12,260 nt of DNA from Thaumarchaeota archaeon UBA160 (lineage in GTDB: Archaea; Thermoproteota; Nitrososphaeria; Conexivisphaerales; UBA164). A program made the position numbers and the translations under genes. The stretch covers positions 8,329 to 20,588 of the forward strand of contig DAXX01000037.1 of assembly GCA_002506605.1 (NCBI GenBank), in the 5' to 3' direction. The notes below the pieces were generated by a model, which worked only from the letters and a program-made list of their open reading frames with translations, searched no databases and was not told where the DNA came from. This document shows positions 5,647 through 12,260 of the stretch, one piece after another; the first letter of the stretch is position 1; the number at the start of each line of letters is the position of its first letter.

Positions 5647-7040
5647 CTTTTGTTGCTGCCTCTTGGTTTAAACTGAGAATTTGGTCTTAAAAGCTTTTTT
5701 GCAGCATATTCAGACCTGTGCTTTGGGCACAGCTCTAACCATTCATCATCAACATTCATGCCTTGATTTTCCATGACTTCTTTTATGTGATTTAAGGACC
5801 TTCTTGAGCCTACAGGAGCTCCGCACACTCTGCACTTTACAATATAATCTTCTGCTAGCGTTTTCTTTTCGCTCTTCCCTCTTATTACCTTAATAGCCTT
5901 TCCGTGCCCGTTACTCGAAGAGACTGGACAGACGTTCATACATACGTTACAACCGATGCAAGGCTCAGGGTCAAACGTGAGCCTTGCTTTGCCTTCTATA
6001 TTTTCAATCTTCAATGCAGAAGTTGGACACCACTTTGCACAAGCTTCGCACAGAGTACATGAATCTTCAACCATAACGTCAAAGGTTACAACGTTTTTTA
6101 TCCTCATTTCTGAAACTTCCTTCTTAACGTCTGAATGCTTCTCAGCGTTTACAAAGTTTAACGCAAAGGTCAGAGGTTCTGCAGATTCTTCCAGTTTTCC
6201 TTTAATTTCAAGTTTTATCCCTCCTACCGCCGAATTTACATATTTTACGTCTTGTTTCAGTTTTTCAAGATTTCCTTCAAGCTCACAGCCAACACATCTA
6301 AGATAAACCTCGCCTGAGCTTCTAAGAGCCAAAAGGTCCTCGACAGAAAGCATTGCTATACAGGGCAGCTTGATCGAGTTTCTGATATCTTTATAGCACG
6401 AGATTGTTTTGTTTTCCTTTATAGTTGATAGGTCAAATATGGAACGCTGCGGTACTGAGGGAAACTGCAACGCGCTTTCTGGACAAGAGGCTACACAGAG
6501 GCCGCATGCTACGCACTTTTCATAATCTAGGATTACTCCCCTCTTTTTATCAATATTGATTGCATTATATGGGCAAGAATTCTGACAAACTGTACATTCC
6601 CTATAAAGGTAACCGCAGTTATCAAAGATGTAAACTGGCTTATCGATTCTGTCTTTGCCCATTTTTATTGCCCCTTGAATAACTTCCCTCCTACTTAACG
6701 GCAGGGTAATATCTATTTCTTGAGCTTTATCAGCTATCCTGTTATGCTCTAGCAATGTAATGTTTTGCTCTATAGCCTCTTCCCCCCACTCATGATCAAC
6801 AACACGTAAAAGTAAAGGATTTATACCGGCCTTTAACGCCGCTTCCTTATAAAGCTTTAAGTGAACTTCATCATAAACACCTACGATTATTAACCCGTTC
6901 ACGTTAAGTTTTTTTATATAGTCAGCGAGCTCTGCAGACTCGCAGGTTTTTACTTCTCCTGAAGCATTATGTTCACAACCGTGCCTGATTATTCCAATTT
7001 TATTTTTAGAAGAACTAATAAAAGAATTAGAAAAAGACAT
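5643..7040 (-). CDS. sreD: Polyferredoxin with HdrA-like N-terminal region (SreD-like)
   Basis: A 465-residue soluble Fe-S protein with no signal peptide or membrane helix, thus probably cytoplasmic. Residues about 13-100 (KIGIIRHGCEHNASGEV, then a stretch with GLIIVGVYDEVHLKLYKEA and AGINPLLLRVVDHEWGEEA) resemble the N-terminal region of heterodisulfide reductase HdrA, but no FAD-binding domain follows. Next come ferredoxin-type motifs: an unusual one with C142, C149, C152, C156, then the regular C176/C179/C182/C186, C328/C331/C334/C338 and C361/C364/C367/C371. Between the pairs lies a region with C215, C227, C249 and C252 (SCYKDIRNSIKLPCIAM and LRCVGCELEG) that recalls the small MvhD-type subunit. 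The C-terminal part has CRVC (403-406) and C438, perhaps a zinc or Fe-S site. It fits SreD of Acidianus by position; its role there is, as far as I know, unexplained. An electron link between the cytoplasm and the membrane complex is my inference. Confidence 0.78.
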   Translation of the reverse strand: MSFSNSFISSSKNKIGIIRHGCEHNASGEVKTCESAELADYIKKLNVNGLIIVGVYDEVHLKLYKEAALKAGINPLLLRVVDHEWGEEAIEQNITLLEHNRIADKAQEIDITLPLSRREVIQGAIKMGKDRIDKPVYIFDNCGYLYRECTVCQNSCPYNAINIDKKRGVILDYEKCVACGLCVASCPESALQFPSVPQRSIFDLSTIKENKTISCYKDIRNSIKLPCIAMLSVEDLLALRSSGEVYLRCVGCELEGNLEKLKQDVKYVNSAVGGIKLEIKGKLEESAEPLTFALNFVNAEKHSDVKKEVSEMRIKNVVTFDVMVEDSCTLCEACAKWCPTSALKIENIEGKARLTFDPEPCIGCNVCMNVCPVSSSNGHGKAIKVIRGKSEKKTLAEDYIVKCRVCGAPVGSRRSLNHIKEVMENQGMNVDDEWLELCPKHRSEYAAKKLLRPNSQFKPRGSNKR

Positions 7041-7045
7041 TTATT

Positions 7046-8218
7046 TCACTTAAATATCCAGAGGTGCTTTGGTTTTTCTCCTTCTTCCAGAGGAAATATG
7101 AGCGCTCCTAGCGCGTACAAGCTTGGCCAAAGGATCCATGCACCTATAAACATCATTATAAGCCCGGTAGGCGGAAAGTAAGAATAGTGAGATATCTGCA
7201 ATGTTAGCCAAACGTAAGGCCTAAGTTCCTGTGGCAGAATTATTAAAGAATACTTGCTCATAAAACCACCAATTATTAAAAGAACAGCTGCTGTTATCGC
7301 TGCCCATGAACTTTTTTTCATGTATCCATAAACTGCGAGAGCCACAGGTATGAATAACCCAATTACTATTTCAATTCCCCAGAATATAGGAGCTTCGCTT
7401 CCAAATAGTAGCGTCTGGTAAACAGGCCATACAGTTTCTCTGCTGTACCATGCCGATACTATGATCCAGGTCAAATACATTAAATAAACCGGTATGGAAA
7501 TCAGATAAACTTCGCTGTAATAACGGCTCATAAAAGCCTTCAGGTTGTTGTCTTTGTGCTTTACCACGTATATGAAAAGAGACTGTCCTGCGGCTCCAAG
7601 CATTATAGCGCTCATTATGAAATAGAGAGCAAGCCATGGACCGTACCATGCGGGCATCGAGATTAAGCTCCCAAAAACTTCACCAAGATTGCTGTGGACA
7701 GCAATAGTGGCTATTAATACAAGGATAGCTATAGCAAGCTCAAGGTACTTTATCTTTTTGAGAAGATCCCAAGATTCCACCAGTATCATATAGAAAAGTT
7801 CTATAACAAGCATAAGACCGAAGAAAGAGTAAAAAGCGGCCATCCAAGCTATTCTTGAAGACATCCTGAAGAATAAAAGTATATAATAGAAGTCAAACGG
7901 CTTATATATACCTAAGAGCACCAGTAGCCATGCTGAAAATATCGTAGATAAAGAGAACCATACTCCGTATTTTATTATCTTCTTGTATTCCCCATTGGGT
8001 CCTTTATAACCGAAAATTGTGTACACGCTGTTTACTATGCTTGATCCTGTTGCCATTAATGCAAAGAATGTGTAACCAACAACATCAAGCCCCCAAGGCA
8101 CGTCAAAGACCTGTTCTTCAATTAGGTCAAGCCTATATCCATAATATCCCATGCCAAGAGCTAGAAGTATAAGGACGATTGAAATAACTGCTACAGCTAC
8201 TTTCTTTTCCGTGTTCAT
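7046..8218 (-). CDS. sreC: NrfD/PsrC-type membrane anchor (SreC-like)
   Basis: A 390-residue integral membrane subunit with about ten hydrophobic segments (roughly residues 6-26, 45-69, 83-104, 121-146, 158-174, 193-215, 236-257, 277-298, 304-322 and 349-375). In this family the subunit has no heme; it binds quinol and passes electrons to the four-cluster subunit outside. The position directly after the ferredoxin subunit, with a single base between the genes, supports the assignment. A longer frame begins at 8266 and would overlap sreB by 47 bases; I reject that start because a near-perfect Shine-Dalgarno site, GGAGGTGA, sits eight bases before the ATG at 8218. I see no strong sequence motif beyond the membrane pattern, and divergence from textbook PsrC is high, so the family call leans on context. 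Confidence 0.82.
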   Translation of the reverse strand: MNTEKKVAVAVISIVLILLALGMGYYGYRLDLIEEQVFDVPWGLDVVGYTFFALMATGSSIVNSVYTIFGYKGPNGEYKKIIKYGVWFSLSTIFSAWLLVLLGIYKPFDFYYILLFFRMSSRIAWMAAFYSFFGLMLVIELFYMILVESWDLLKKIKYLELAIAILVLIATIAVHSNLGEVFGSLISMPAWYGPWLALYFIMSAIMLGAAGQSLFIYVVKHKDNNLKAFMSRYYSEVYLISIPVYLMYLTWIIVSAWYSRETVWPVYQTLLFGSEAPIFWGIEIVIGLFIPVALAVYGYMKKSSWAAITAAVLLIIGGFMSKYSLIILPQELRPYVWLTLQISHYSYFPPTGLIMMFIGAWILWPSLYALGALIFPLEEGEKPKHLWIFK

Positions 8219-8219
8219 T

Positions 8220-8906
8220 CTATTCTTCACCTCCGTTTTTAACATACCTACCTTGTTGCCTTCCAAAAACGTACCTTACCTTAGATCCCACACCAAGCTC
8301 AGGGTTTATCTCAACGGCCTGTCCTGTATTGAACAATATCGAAACTTCGCTGTTGGGATCGTCAAGACATCCAAACACCCTTGCTCCTCCCACGCATGTT
8401 CTTACGCAGGCTGGCGTGTACGTATTATCTGGAGCTGTATCATAACAGAAGGTGCACTTGTCAACATGCGGAACCACATGTATTGTATTATTCCCATAGT
8501 ATTCTTTAGCCTTTTGTATATCTTCATAAGTGTACATATATCTGGCTCCAAATGGACATGCTTCAACACAATACTGACAACCTATGCATTTATATTCGTC
8601 AACTACAACTATTCCACCATCAACTATCTGGGTAGCACCTGTTGGACAGACATAGTAGCAAGGCGGGTTCTCGCACTGCATACATAACCTTGGCAAAAAT
8701 ACTCTTTGCGAGTTCGGGTAATCTCCCAACTCGTAATCTTCAACATGCGTCCTCCACAGTTCGTTCCAGAAAGGAGTCTGGTTTTCAAGAGTACATGCAG
8801 CAACACAAGCATCGCATCCCATACACTGATCTACTTTTATGACCATTCCCCAGCGACTACATGGCTCTGTATTCTTAAAACCTTGATATGGAGTAGACTG
8901 ACTCAT
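8220..8906 (-). CDS. sreB: Four-cluster ferredoxin subunit of the molybdoenzyme (SreB-like)
   Basis: A 228-residue electron-transfer subunit of the PsrB/PhsB/DmsB type. Sixteen cysteines in four groups bind four [4Fe-4S] clusters: C28/C31/C34/C38 (CMGCDACVAAC), C75/C78/C83/C87 (CMQCENPPCYYVCP), C107/C110/C113/C117 (CIGCQYCVEACP) and C151/C154/C167/C171. The third and fourth ligand spacing is normal, with no tryptophan or missing cysteine as in some DmsB or NarH proteins, so none of the four should be a [3Fe-4S] cluster. There is no signal peptide; such subunits are exported while bound to the Tat-carrying catalytic subunit. It starts five bases after the sreA stop and has its own strong Shine-Dalgarno site within the end of sreA. 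It should carry electrons from the membrane anchor to the molybdenum subunit. Confidence 0.92.
   Translation of the reverse strand: MSQSTPYQGFKNTEPCSRWGMVIKVDQCMGCDACVAACTLENQTPFWNELWRTHVEDYELGDYPNSQRVFLPRLCMQCENPPCYYVCPTGATQIVDGGIVVVDEYKCIGCQYCVEACPFGARYMYTYEDIQKAKEYYGNNTIHVVPHVDKCTFCYDTAPDNTYTPACVRTCVGGARVFGCLDDPNSEVSILFNTGQAVEINPELGVGSKVRYVFGRQQGRYVKNGGEE
8227..8234 (-). promoter_or_regulatory. Ribosome binding site of sreC
   Basis: GGAGGTGA on the minus strand, a full complement of the archaeal 16S rRNA 3' end, lies eight bases before the ATG at 8218 and inside the last codons of sreB. It fixes the sreC start. Confidence 0.85.
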
Positions 8907-8911
8907 TTCCT

Positions 8912-11900
8912 CTAAGCACCTCCCTCACTAGAATTATTATAAATTGGAGTTACGTTCTCCTGCGAAGTCAGTTCTGTAGAGGCCTCAGCAGCAGCTGTAA
9001 ATTCGCTTATCTCTGAAGCTGTTGCTTTTCTAACGGTTACTGTAAACTGCTGTATCATCCTGTGGCCTGTAAGCGGGTCGTAGCTTTTTGTCCAAATTTC
9101 TGTCACAGCCTTGTTTCCAAAGCTCTCTAATGATTTAATGGAATAGGTCTGAGCTGGGTTTGACAGTCCCCACGGCATCGGCACGCCTATCGTATCGGGT
9201 CTTATCATTTCTGTGAGATGCACCCTTGCAGCTATCTTCGCACCAGTTATGTTATTTATTACAACTATCCAATCCCCTTCGTTCAGTCCCATGTTCTGCG
9301 CAACATCTTTGTTCATCCATATATATTGAAGTATGTTTTTATGATAGCTGTTTGAAGTTAAGGCATAAAGCACCGGTATATCTGCTGTATATATGTAAGC
9401 TACTTGCGGTACTTTGTACTCAACGTGGAAGAATTCTGGTGGCTTTGGAATGAACGCTGGATCATTGTAAGGAGCTGAAGGCGGTTGATAGATACCCGGA
9501 CTAATGGCATACCCTCCATTCCAGTCAGGGGGCACGTACTGAATTAGAGGATCCCATGTAGGATCGTATCCGAAATTTTTAACTACATAATAATAAAGTA
9601 TTGTTGAATAAACCTCAATCCTTCCTGTAGGAAGGCCTGCAGGTATATCCCACGGAACCCTCATCTTTTTTGCTACAAAGTCGTCCCAAGTGTTAACTGT
9701 TATAACGCCCTGAGTCTTGAGCTGGTTCATAACTTCTTCAGGTTCAGTATTAAGCTTTGAGGCTATAATGGTGCTCTGAACATCATTAAAAGCTTTACCG
9801 GTAAATTCTCCCCAAACTGGATAAGTGCCTGTAGATTCAAGCTGGTTGAGATAGGGCTGCATTTCTTTCTTCATGGCAGCGATAAGCTGATCCGCTGGAA
9901 GTCCAAGCGCATTTGCCATAGTTGTTATGTACTCATTAAAGAAACCTAATTCATAAGACAGCAAAACAAAAATATCAAGCTCAGGTATAGCATATGGATA
10001 AACGCGAGGAACGGCTTGCCACCTCTTTCTGTAACCAGAATCTGGAGTCGCTCCCCTGTCTGTTATAGGCTCGTCCCTTTCTATGTAAGTAGCATCGGGC
10101 AATATTACATCAGCGTAAAGCGTTGTGTCCGTTGGTAAGACGTCTATCATGACAACGAAGGTGTTGCTCAGGATCTCTTTCCACTCTGATTCCTGCATAT
10201 CTTTAGCCGGATTTACACAGCAAGTCATTATCATCTTTATATTATATGGCTGGTTGTTCCACTGAACCTTGTTCTTTATAGCCTCATATACACCTGTATC
10301 AGGAAAGAGCGAATATGCAGCTGCAGGTTTTAATCCCTGTGAGGTTAATGTTGAATTATAAGCGGCAACCACTGATGGATAACCGTGCTTCCAAAAGTTC
10401 GGGTTGTTAAATACAAGGACAGTAGCAACGTATGCCATCATCTGACCTGGCAAATTCATAACTGGCACTGACATCAAGACTTCTGGCCTTTGTATAAGTA
10501 TTCCTGGCTTTATCTGACCTGAGCTAACGGCTGAATTATAAGCCTGATATAGCTGATAAGCTGACTCCCTCCACGCGCCGCTGTACAACCATCCTCCCCT
10601 TACATCTATGCTGCCTTTTAGCGCCATTATTATGGCTGTGGCTCTCCTCCACTGAGTGGTATAGCTGCCTTGGGATCCCCTTAGCCCTGTACCTATTTCA
10701 ACTGGAGAAGCCGTTGCAACCTTGTTATAAAATTGCTGAATAAGAGAACTGTCCACGTCCGCAAGCTTTGATACGTAGTCTATGCTAAAGCCGGAAACAC
10801 GATCAGAGAGGAACATAAAGAAAGTTTTTAGCGTTTTCCCATCAGGAGTTTGAAGACCTGAAACGTGAAGGGCGGGTATTATTCTTTTTCCATCAACTGT
10901 ATACGCGTTAGTGTTGGTGTAAGGCGGAACATCAACTATCTGTCCTGAAACCTCATCATAAACCTTAAAGGCCTTAACCGATCCGTCTTCATAAGTTGAA
11001 ACGTATGGATGAATGAGCCCATTTTCTTCATAACCCAAGAACGGAGAGTCTGTATAATACCTCACAAAATTGTCATCGTAATAACTATTTTTTATTAAAT
11101 AGTTTATGAGCCCCATGGCTAAAGCTAAGTCGCTACCTGGCTTTGCAGGAATCCATAAGTCTGCCTTTGATGCCGCTTCGCTTACACGCGGGTCGATTAC
11201 TATAACATAAGCACCATTTTCAAGACCCTTTCCAAATCTAGCGCCTTTATTAACAAACACACCTGCTGGATTTCCATTGCTACCCCAAAGAACTATTACT
11301 GGAGAGTACTCAAAATCGTCAACCAAGTCTAGCCCATGCGCGTCAAAGCTACCAACTGTAAGGTTTATCCCGAGCTGTTCCCCAAAAAGACAAGGTTGCA
11401 TAGGGCTGCCCGCTATGTTCGGTATCTGTGAAGCCATAGCAAAGGGTATAAACTCTGGTCTGTAGTTTGCGCAAGGTATAGCGCCACCTCCCATCACAAT
11501 TTCCCAAGGTTGTATGTTTAGCTCCTGCATTTTCTGCTTTATGTAGCTTATAGCCTCATCCCAAGTAGCCTCTTTAAAAGCCCATGTACCTTTGGGGCCG
11601 GTTCTAATAAGTGGCTTTTTTATCCTGTCTTTATTATAAGTTATCATGGTTCCGCTTCTACCCCTAGCACAAAGCTTACCAAAGTTTAATGTTGAATTTG
11701 GGTTTCCATCTATTTCTACAGCCCTTATATAATCTCCTTTTTGTTCAACATAAACAAGCGCATCACATACAGAAGAGCATATTCCGCACATTGTTGGAGA
11801 ATAAGTGTACGAATAGCCCGGCAGAGGTTGCTCATAATCGGTTTGTAAAGCTAAAAGGTTGAACGAAAACTTTCCCTCTGCCGCACCTATCGCATAAACA

Positions 11901-11986
11901 ACGCCCGCAGCAACTATTGCGCTACCTGTAATTTTAAGAAAATCGCGCCTAGCAAGATTAATTTTCTCTTTACTATTGCTAGCCAT
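8912..11986 (-). CDS. sreA: Molybdopterin catalytic subunit, probable sulfur reductase (SreA-like)
   Basis: A 1024-residue DMSO-reductase-family enzyme. The Tat signal is at residues 11-36 (ARRDFLKITG with R13 and R14, then a hydrophobic stretch), so the folded enzyme is sent to the outer face of the membrane. A [4Fe-4S] cluster site follows: C67, C70, C74 and C106 (MCGICSSVC, GKLCARG). C199 in SPMQPCLFGEQLG is the likely molybdenum ligand, as in the Psr/Phs/Ttr branch. Cofactor-binding blocks are YVIVIDPR (260-267), WIPAKPGSDLALAMGLI (278-294), a TCCVNPAKD block, LPDATYIERDEP, and a C-terminal dinucleotide-binding domain. With the next four genes this matches Acidianus sreABCDE, so elemental sulfur or polysulfide is the best substrate guess; tetrathionate, thiosulfate and arsenic oxyanion reductases share this architecture and cannot be excluded from sequence alone. 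The last 45 residues are rich in Ser, Thr, Glu and Asn and look disordered. Confidence 0.87.
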   Translation of the reverse strand: MASNSKEKINLARRDFLKITGSAIVAAGVVYAIGAAEGKFSFNLLALQTDYEQPLPGYSYTYSPTMCGICSSVCDALVYVEQKGDYIRAVEIDGNPNSTLNFGKLCARGRSGTMITYNKDRIKKPLIRTGPKGTWAFKEATWDEAISYIKQKMQELNIQPWEIVMGGGAIPCANYRPEFIPFAMASQIPNIAGSPMQPCLFGEQLGINLTVGSFDAHGLDLVDDFEYSPVIVLWGSNGNPAGVFVNKGARFGKGLENGAYVIVIDPRVSEAASKADLWIPAKPGSDLALAMGLINYLIKNSYYDDNFVRYYTDSPFLGYEENGLIHPYVSTYEDGSVKAFKVYDEVSGQIVDVPPYTNTNAYTVDGKRIIPALHVSGLQTPDGKTLKTFFMFLSDRVSGFSIDYVSKLADVDSSLIQQFYNKVATASPVEIGTGLRGSQGSYTTQWRRATAIIMALKGSIDVRGGWLYSGAWRESAYQLYQAYNSAVSSGQIKPGILIQRPEVLMSVPVMNLPGQMMAYVATVLVFNNPNFWKHGYPSVVAAYNSTLTSQGLKPAAAYSLFPDTGVYEAIKNKVQWNNQPYNIKMIMTCCVNPAKDMQESEWKEILSNTFVVMIDVLPTDTTLYADVILPDATYIERDEPITDRGATPDSGYRKRWQAVPRVYPYAIPELDIFVLLSYELGFFNEYITTMANALGLPADQLIAAMKKEMQPYLNQLESTGTYPVWGEFTGKAFNDVQSTIIASKLNTEPEEVMNQLKTQGVITVNTWDDFVAKKMRVPWDIPAGLPTGRIEVYSTILYYYVVKNFGYDPTWDPLIQYVPPDWNGGYAISPGIYQPPSAPYNDPAFIPKPPEFFHVEYKVPQVAYIYTADIPVLYALTSNSYHKNILQYIWMNKDVAQNMGLNEGDWIVVINNITGAKIAARVHLTEMIRPDTIGVPMPWGLSNPAQTYSIKSLESFGNKAVTEIWTKSYDPLTGHRMIQQFTVTVRKATASEISEFTAAAEASTELTSQENVTPIYNNSSEGGA
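8917..8923 (-). promoter_or_regulatory. Ribosome binding site of sreB
   Basis: GGAGGTG on the minus strand, formed by the last Gly-Gly-Ala codons of sreA, lies ten bases before the sreB ATG at 8906. A second, weaker AGAGGAA lies directly before the ATG. Confidence 0.8.
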
Positions 11987-12012
11987 AGCTAACAGTGTTT
12001 AGAAACATCGCG

Positions 12013-12020
12013 TTATTAAA
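12013..12020 (-). promoter_or_regulatory. Candidate proximal TATA box of the sre operon
   Basis: TTTAATAA on the minus strand, centred about 30 bases upstream of the sreA ATG, predicts a leader of only a few bases. It is a weaker match than the element at 12046-12053. I see no Shine-Dalgarno site before sreA, which favours a start this close. Confidence 0.45.
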
Positions 12021-12039
12021 TTTTACTAAACAGATGGTT
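12018..12039 (-). repeat. Motif shared with the 1231-1508 intergenic region
   Basis: On the minus strand this reads AACCATCTGTTTAGTAAA, two bases, then TTAAT, in part overlapping the proximal TATA candidate. The region around 1363-1387 has AACTATCTGTTTAGTAAA, two different bases, then TTAAT. The two agree at 22 of 25 positions. Confidence 0.45.
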
Positions 12040-12045
12040 AAAAAA

Positions 12046-12053
12046 TTTATAAA
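12046..12053 (-). promoter_or_regulatory. Candidate distal TATA box of the sre operon
   Basis: TTTATAAA on the minus strand within an AT-rich run, a strong consensus match. Transcription would start near 12023 and give a leader of about 37 bases without a ribosome binding site. The motif at 12018-12039 would then lie between this box and the start point, where a repressor could act. Confidence 0.45.
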
Positions 12054-12058
12054 AATTA

Positions 12059-12073
12059 TACAAATGTTTTGTA
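12059..12073. promoter_or_regulatory. Palindrome upstream of the sre promoter (candidate operator)
   Basis: TACAAATGTTTTGTA has perfect six-base arms (TACAAA/TTTGTA) around three bases. It lies six bases upstream of the strong TATA candidate at 12046-12053, where archaeal activators commonly bind. With a two-base bulge the pairing extends outward (AAAAAT and ATTTTT). Confidence 0.4.
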
Positions 12074-12211
12074 ATTTTTAAGATTTAAATAAAAACGATC
12101 TTTAAGCGTTAGTATTAACTTTTTAAGCTTTAATAAGATGGTAAAATTTGTAATGAAATAACATTTGAAGTTAATGATATCTAATAATTATTTCTTAATT
12201 GTTAAACGTAA

Positions 12212-12219
12212 TTATATAA
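12212..12219 (+). promoter_or_regulatory. Possible rightward promoter at the window edge
   Basis: TTATATAA on the plus strand would place a transcription start near 12241. An ATG at 12240-12242 is followed by a stop after four codons, so it is not a gene start in this frame. The element may serve a gene or RNA beyond the right edge. Confidence 0.3.
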
Positions 12220-12260
12220 GATTAACAACGCTAACCAAGATGCTGGTCAAATAAGATCAC

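Larger units (their letters stand above)
11987..12260. other. Upstream region of the sre operon
   Basis: These 274 bases are very AT-rich and hold no open frame that I can support. They contain two candidate TATA boxes for sreA, a palindrome, the shared motif near 12018-12039, and two partial copies (12010-12021 and 12101-12111) of a word found upstream of sufB. A TATA-like element near the right edge points away from sreA. I see no tRNA or clear RNA structure. Confidence 0.6.

Noticed and set aside
8219..8266. An N-terminal extension of the membrane anchor gene starting at 8266.
   Set aside because: It would overlap sreB by 47 bases, whereas GGAGGTGA lies eight bases before the ATG at 8218.
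12240..12254. ATG with a well-placed TATA box at the right edge, considered as the start of a rightward gene.
   Set aside because: The frame ends after four codons. Only the promoter-like element is kept, at low confidence.
1..12260. Searched by eye for CRISPR arrays, insertion sequences, tandem repeats, tRNA and rRNA genes.
   Set aside because: None seen. Repeated elements are limited to the short promoter words described above.

Overview
The window looks like a stretch of chromosome from a thermoacidophilic, sulfur-metabolising archaeon. The evidence is of two kinds. Several genes have an archaeal TATA box centred about 25-27 bases upstream of an ATG, the signature of leaderless transcripts, while genes inside operons carry GGAGGTG(A)-type Shine-Dalgarno sites. 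The gene content (doxD/doxA and an sreABCDE-like cluster) is best known from Sulfolobales such as Acidianus. I cannot fix the lineage from sequence reading alone. The intergenic DNA is very AT-rich. I see no mobile elements, CRISPR arrays, tRNA or rRNA genes.

Layout. Positions 1-560 (minus strand, cut by the left edge) encode a NarI-family b-type cytochrome. Upstream of it on the same strand is a stand-alone precorrin-2 dehydrogenase (610-1230), an enzyme of siroheme and, in many archaea, of heme synthesis. A 278-base divergent intergenic region (1231-1508) separates it from a plus-strand radical SAM protein of unknown role (1509-2474). Next comes the plus-strand pair doxD-doxA (2577-3616), both subunits of a membrane thiosulfate:quinone oxidoreductase. 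It converges on a minus-strand sufB (3637-5004), the Fe-S cluster assembly scaffold.

The right 7 kb (5080-11986, minus strand) is one tight five-gene operon in the order molybdopterin catalytic subunit, four-cluster ferredoxin subunit, NrfD-type membrane anchor, polyferredoxin with an HdrA-like front end, and TorD-type chaperone. This order matches the sulfur reductase operon sreABCDE described from Acidianus ambivalens. Gaps are 5, 1 and 5 bases, and the last two genes overlap by 4. The 274 bases upstream of it (11987-12260) hold candidate promoters, a palindrome and sequence words shared with other promoters of the window.

How it may work together (inference). The sre complex would pass electrons from the quinone pool to sulfur or a related sulfur compound outside the membrane. 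DoxDA would feed electrons from thiosulfate into the quinone pool and make tetrathionate. SufB would supply the many Fe-S clusters, the TorD-like protein would mature the molybdoenzyme, and the precorrin-2 dehydrogenase would supply tetrapyrrole for the b-type cytochrome at the left edge. The least explained parts are the SreD-like protein and the set of short repeats shared between the promoter regions.
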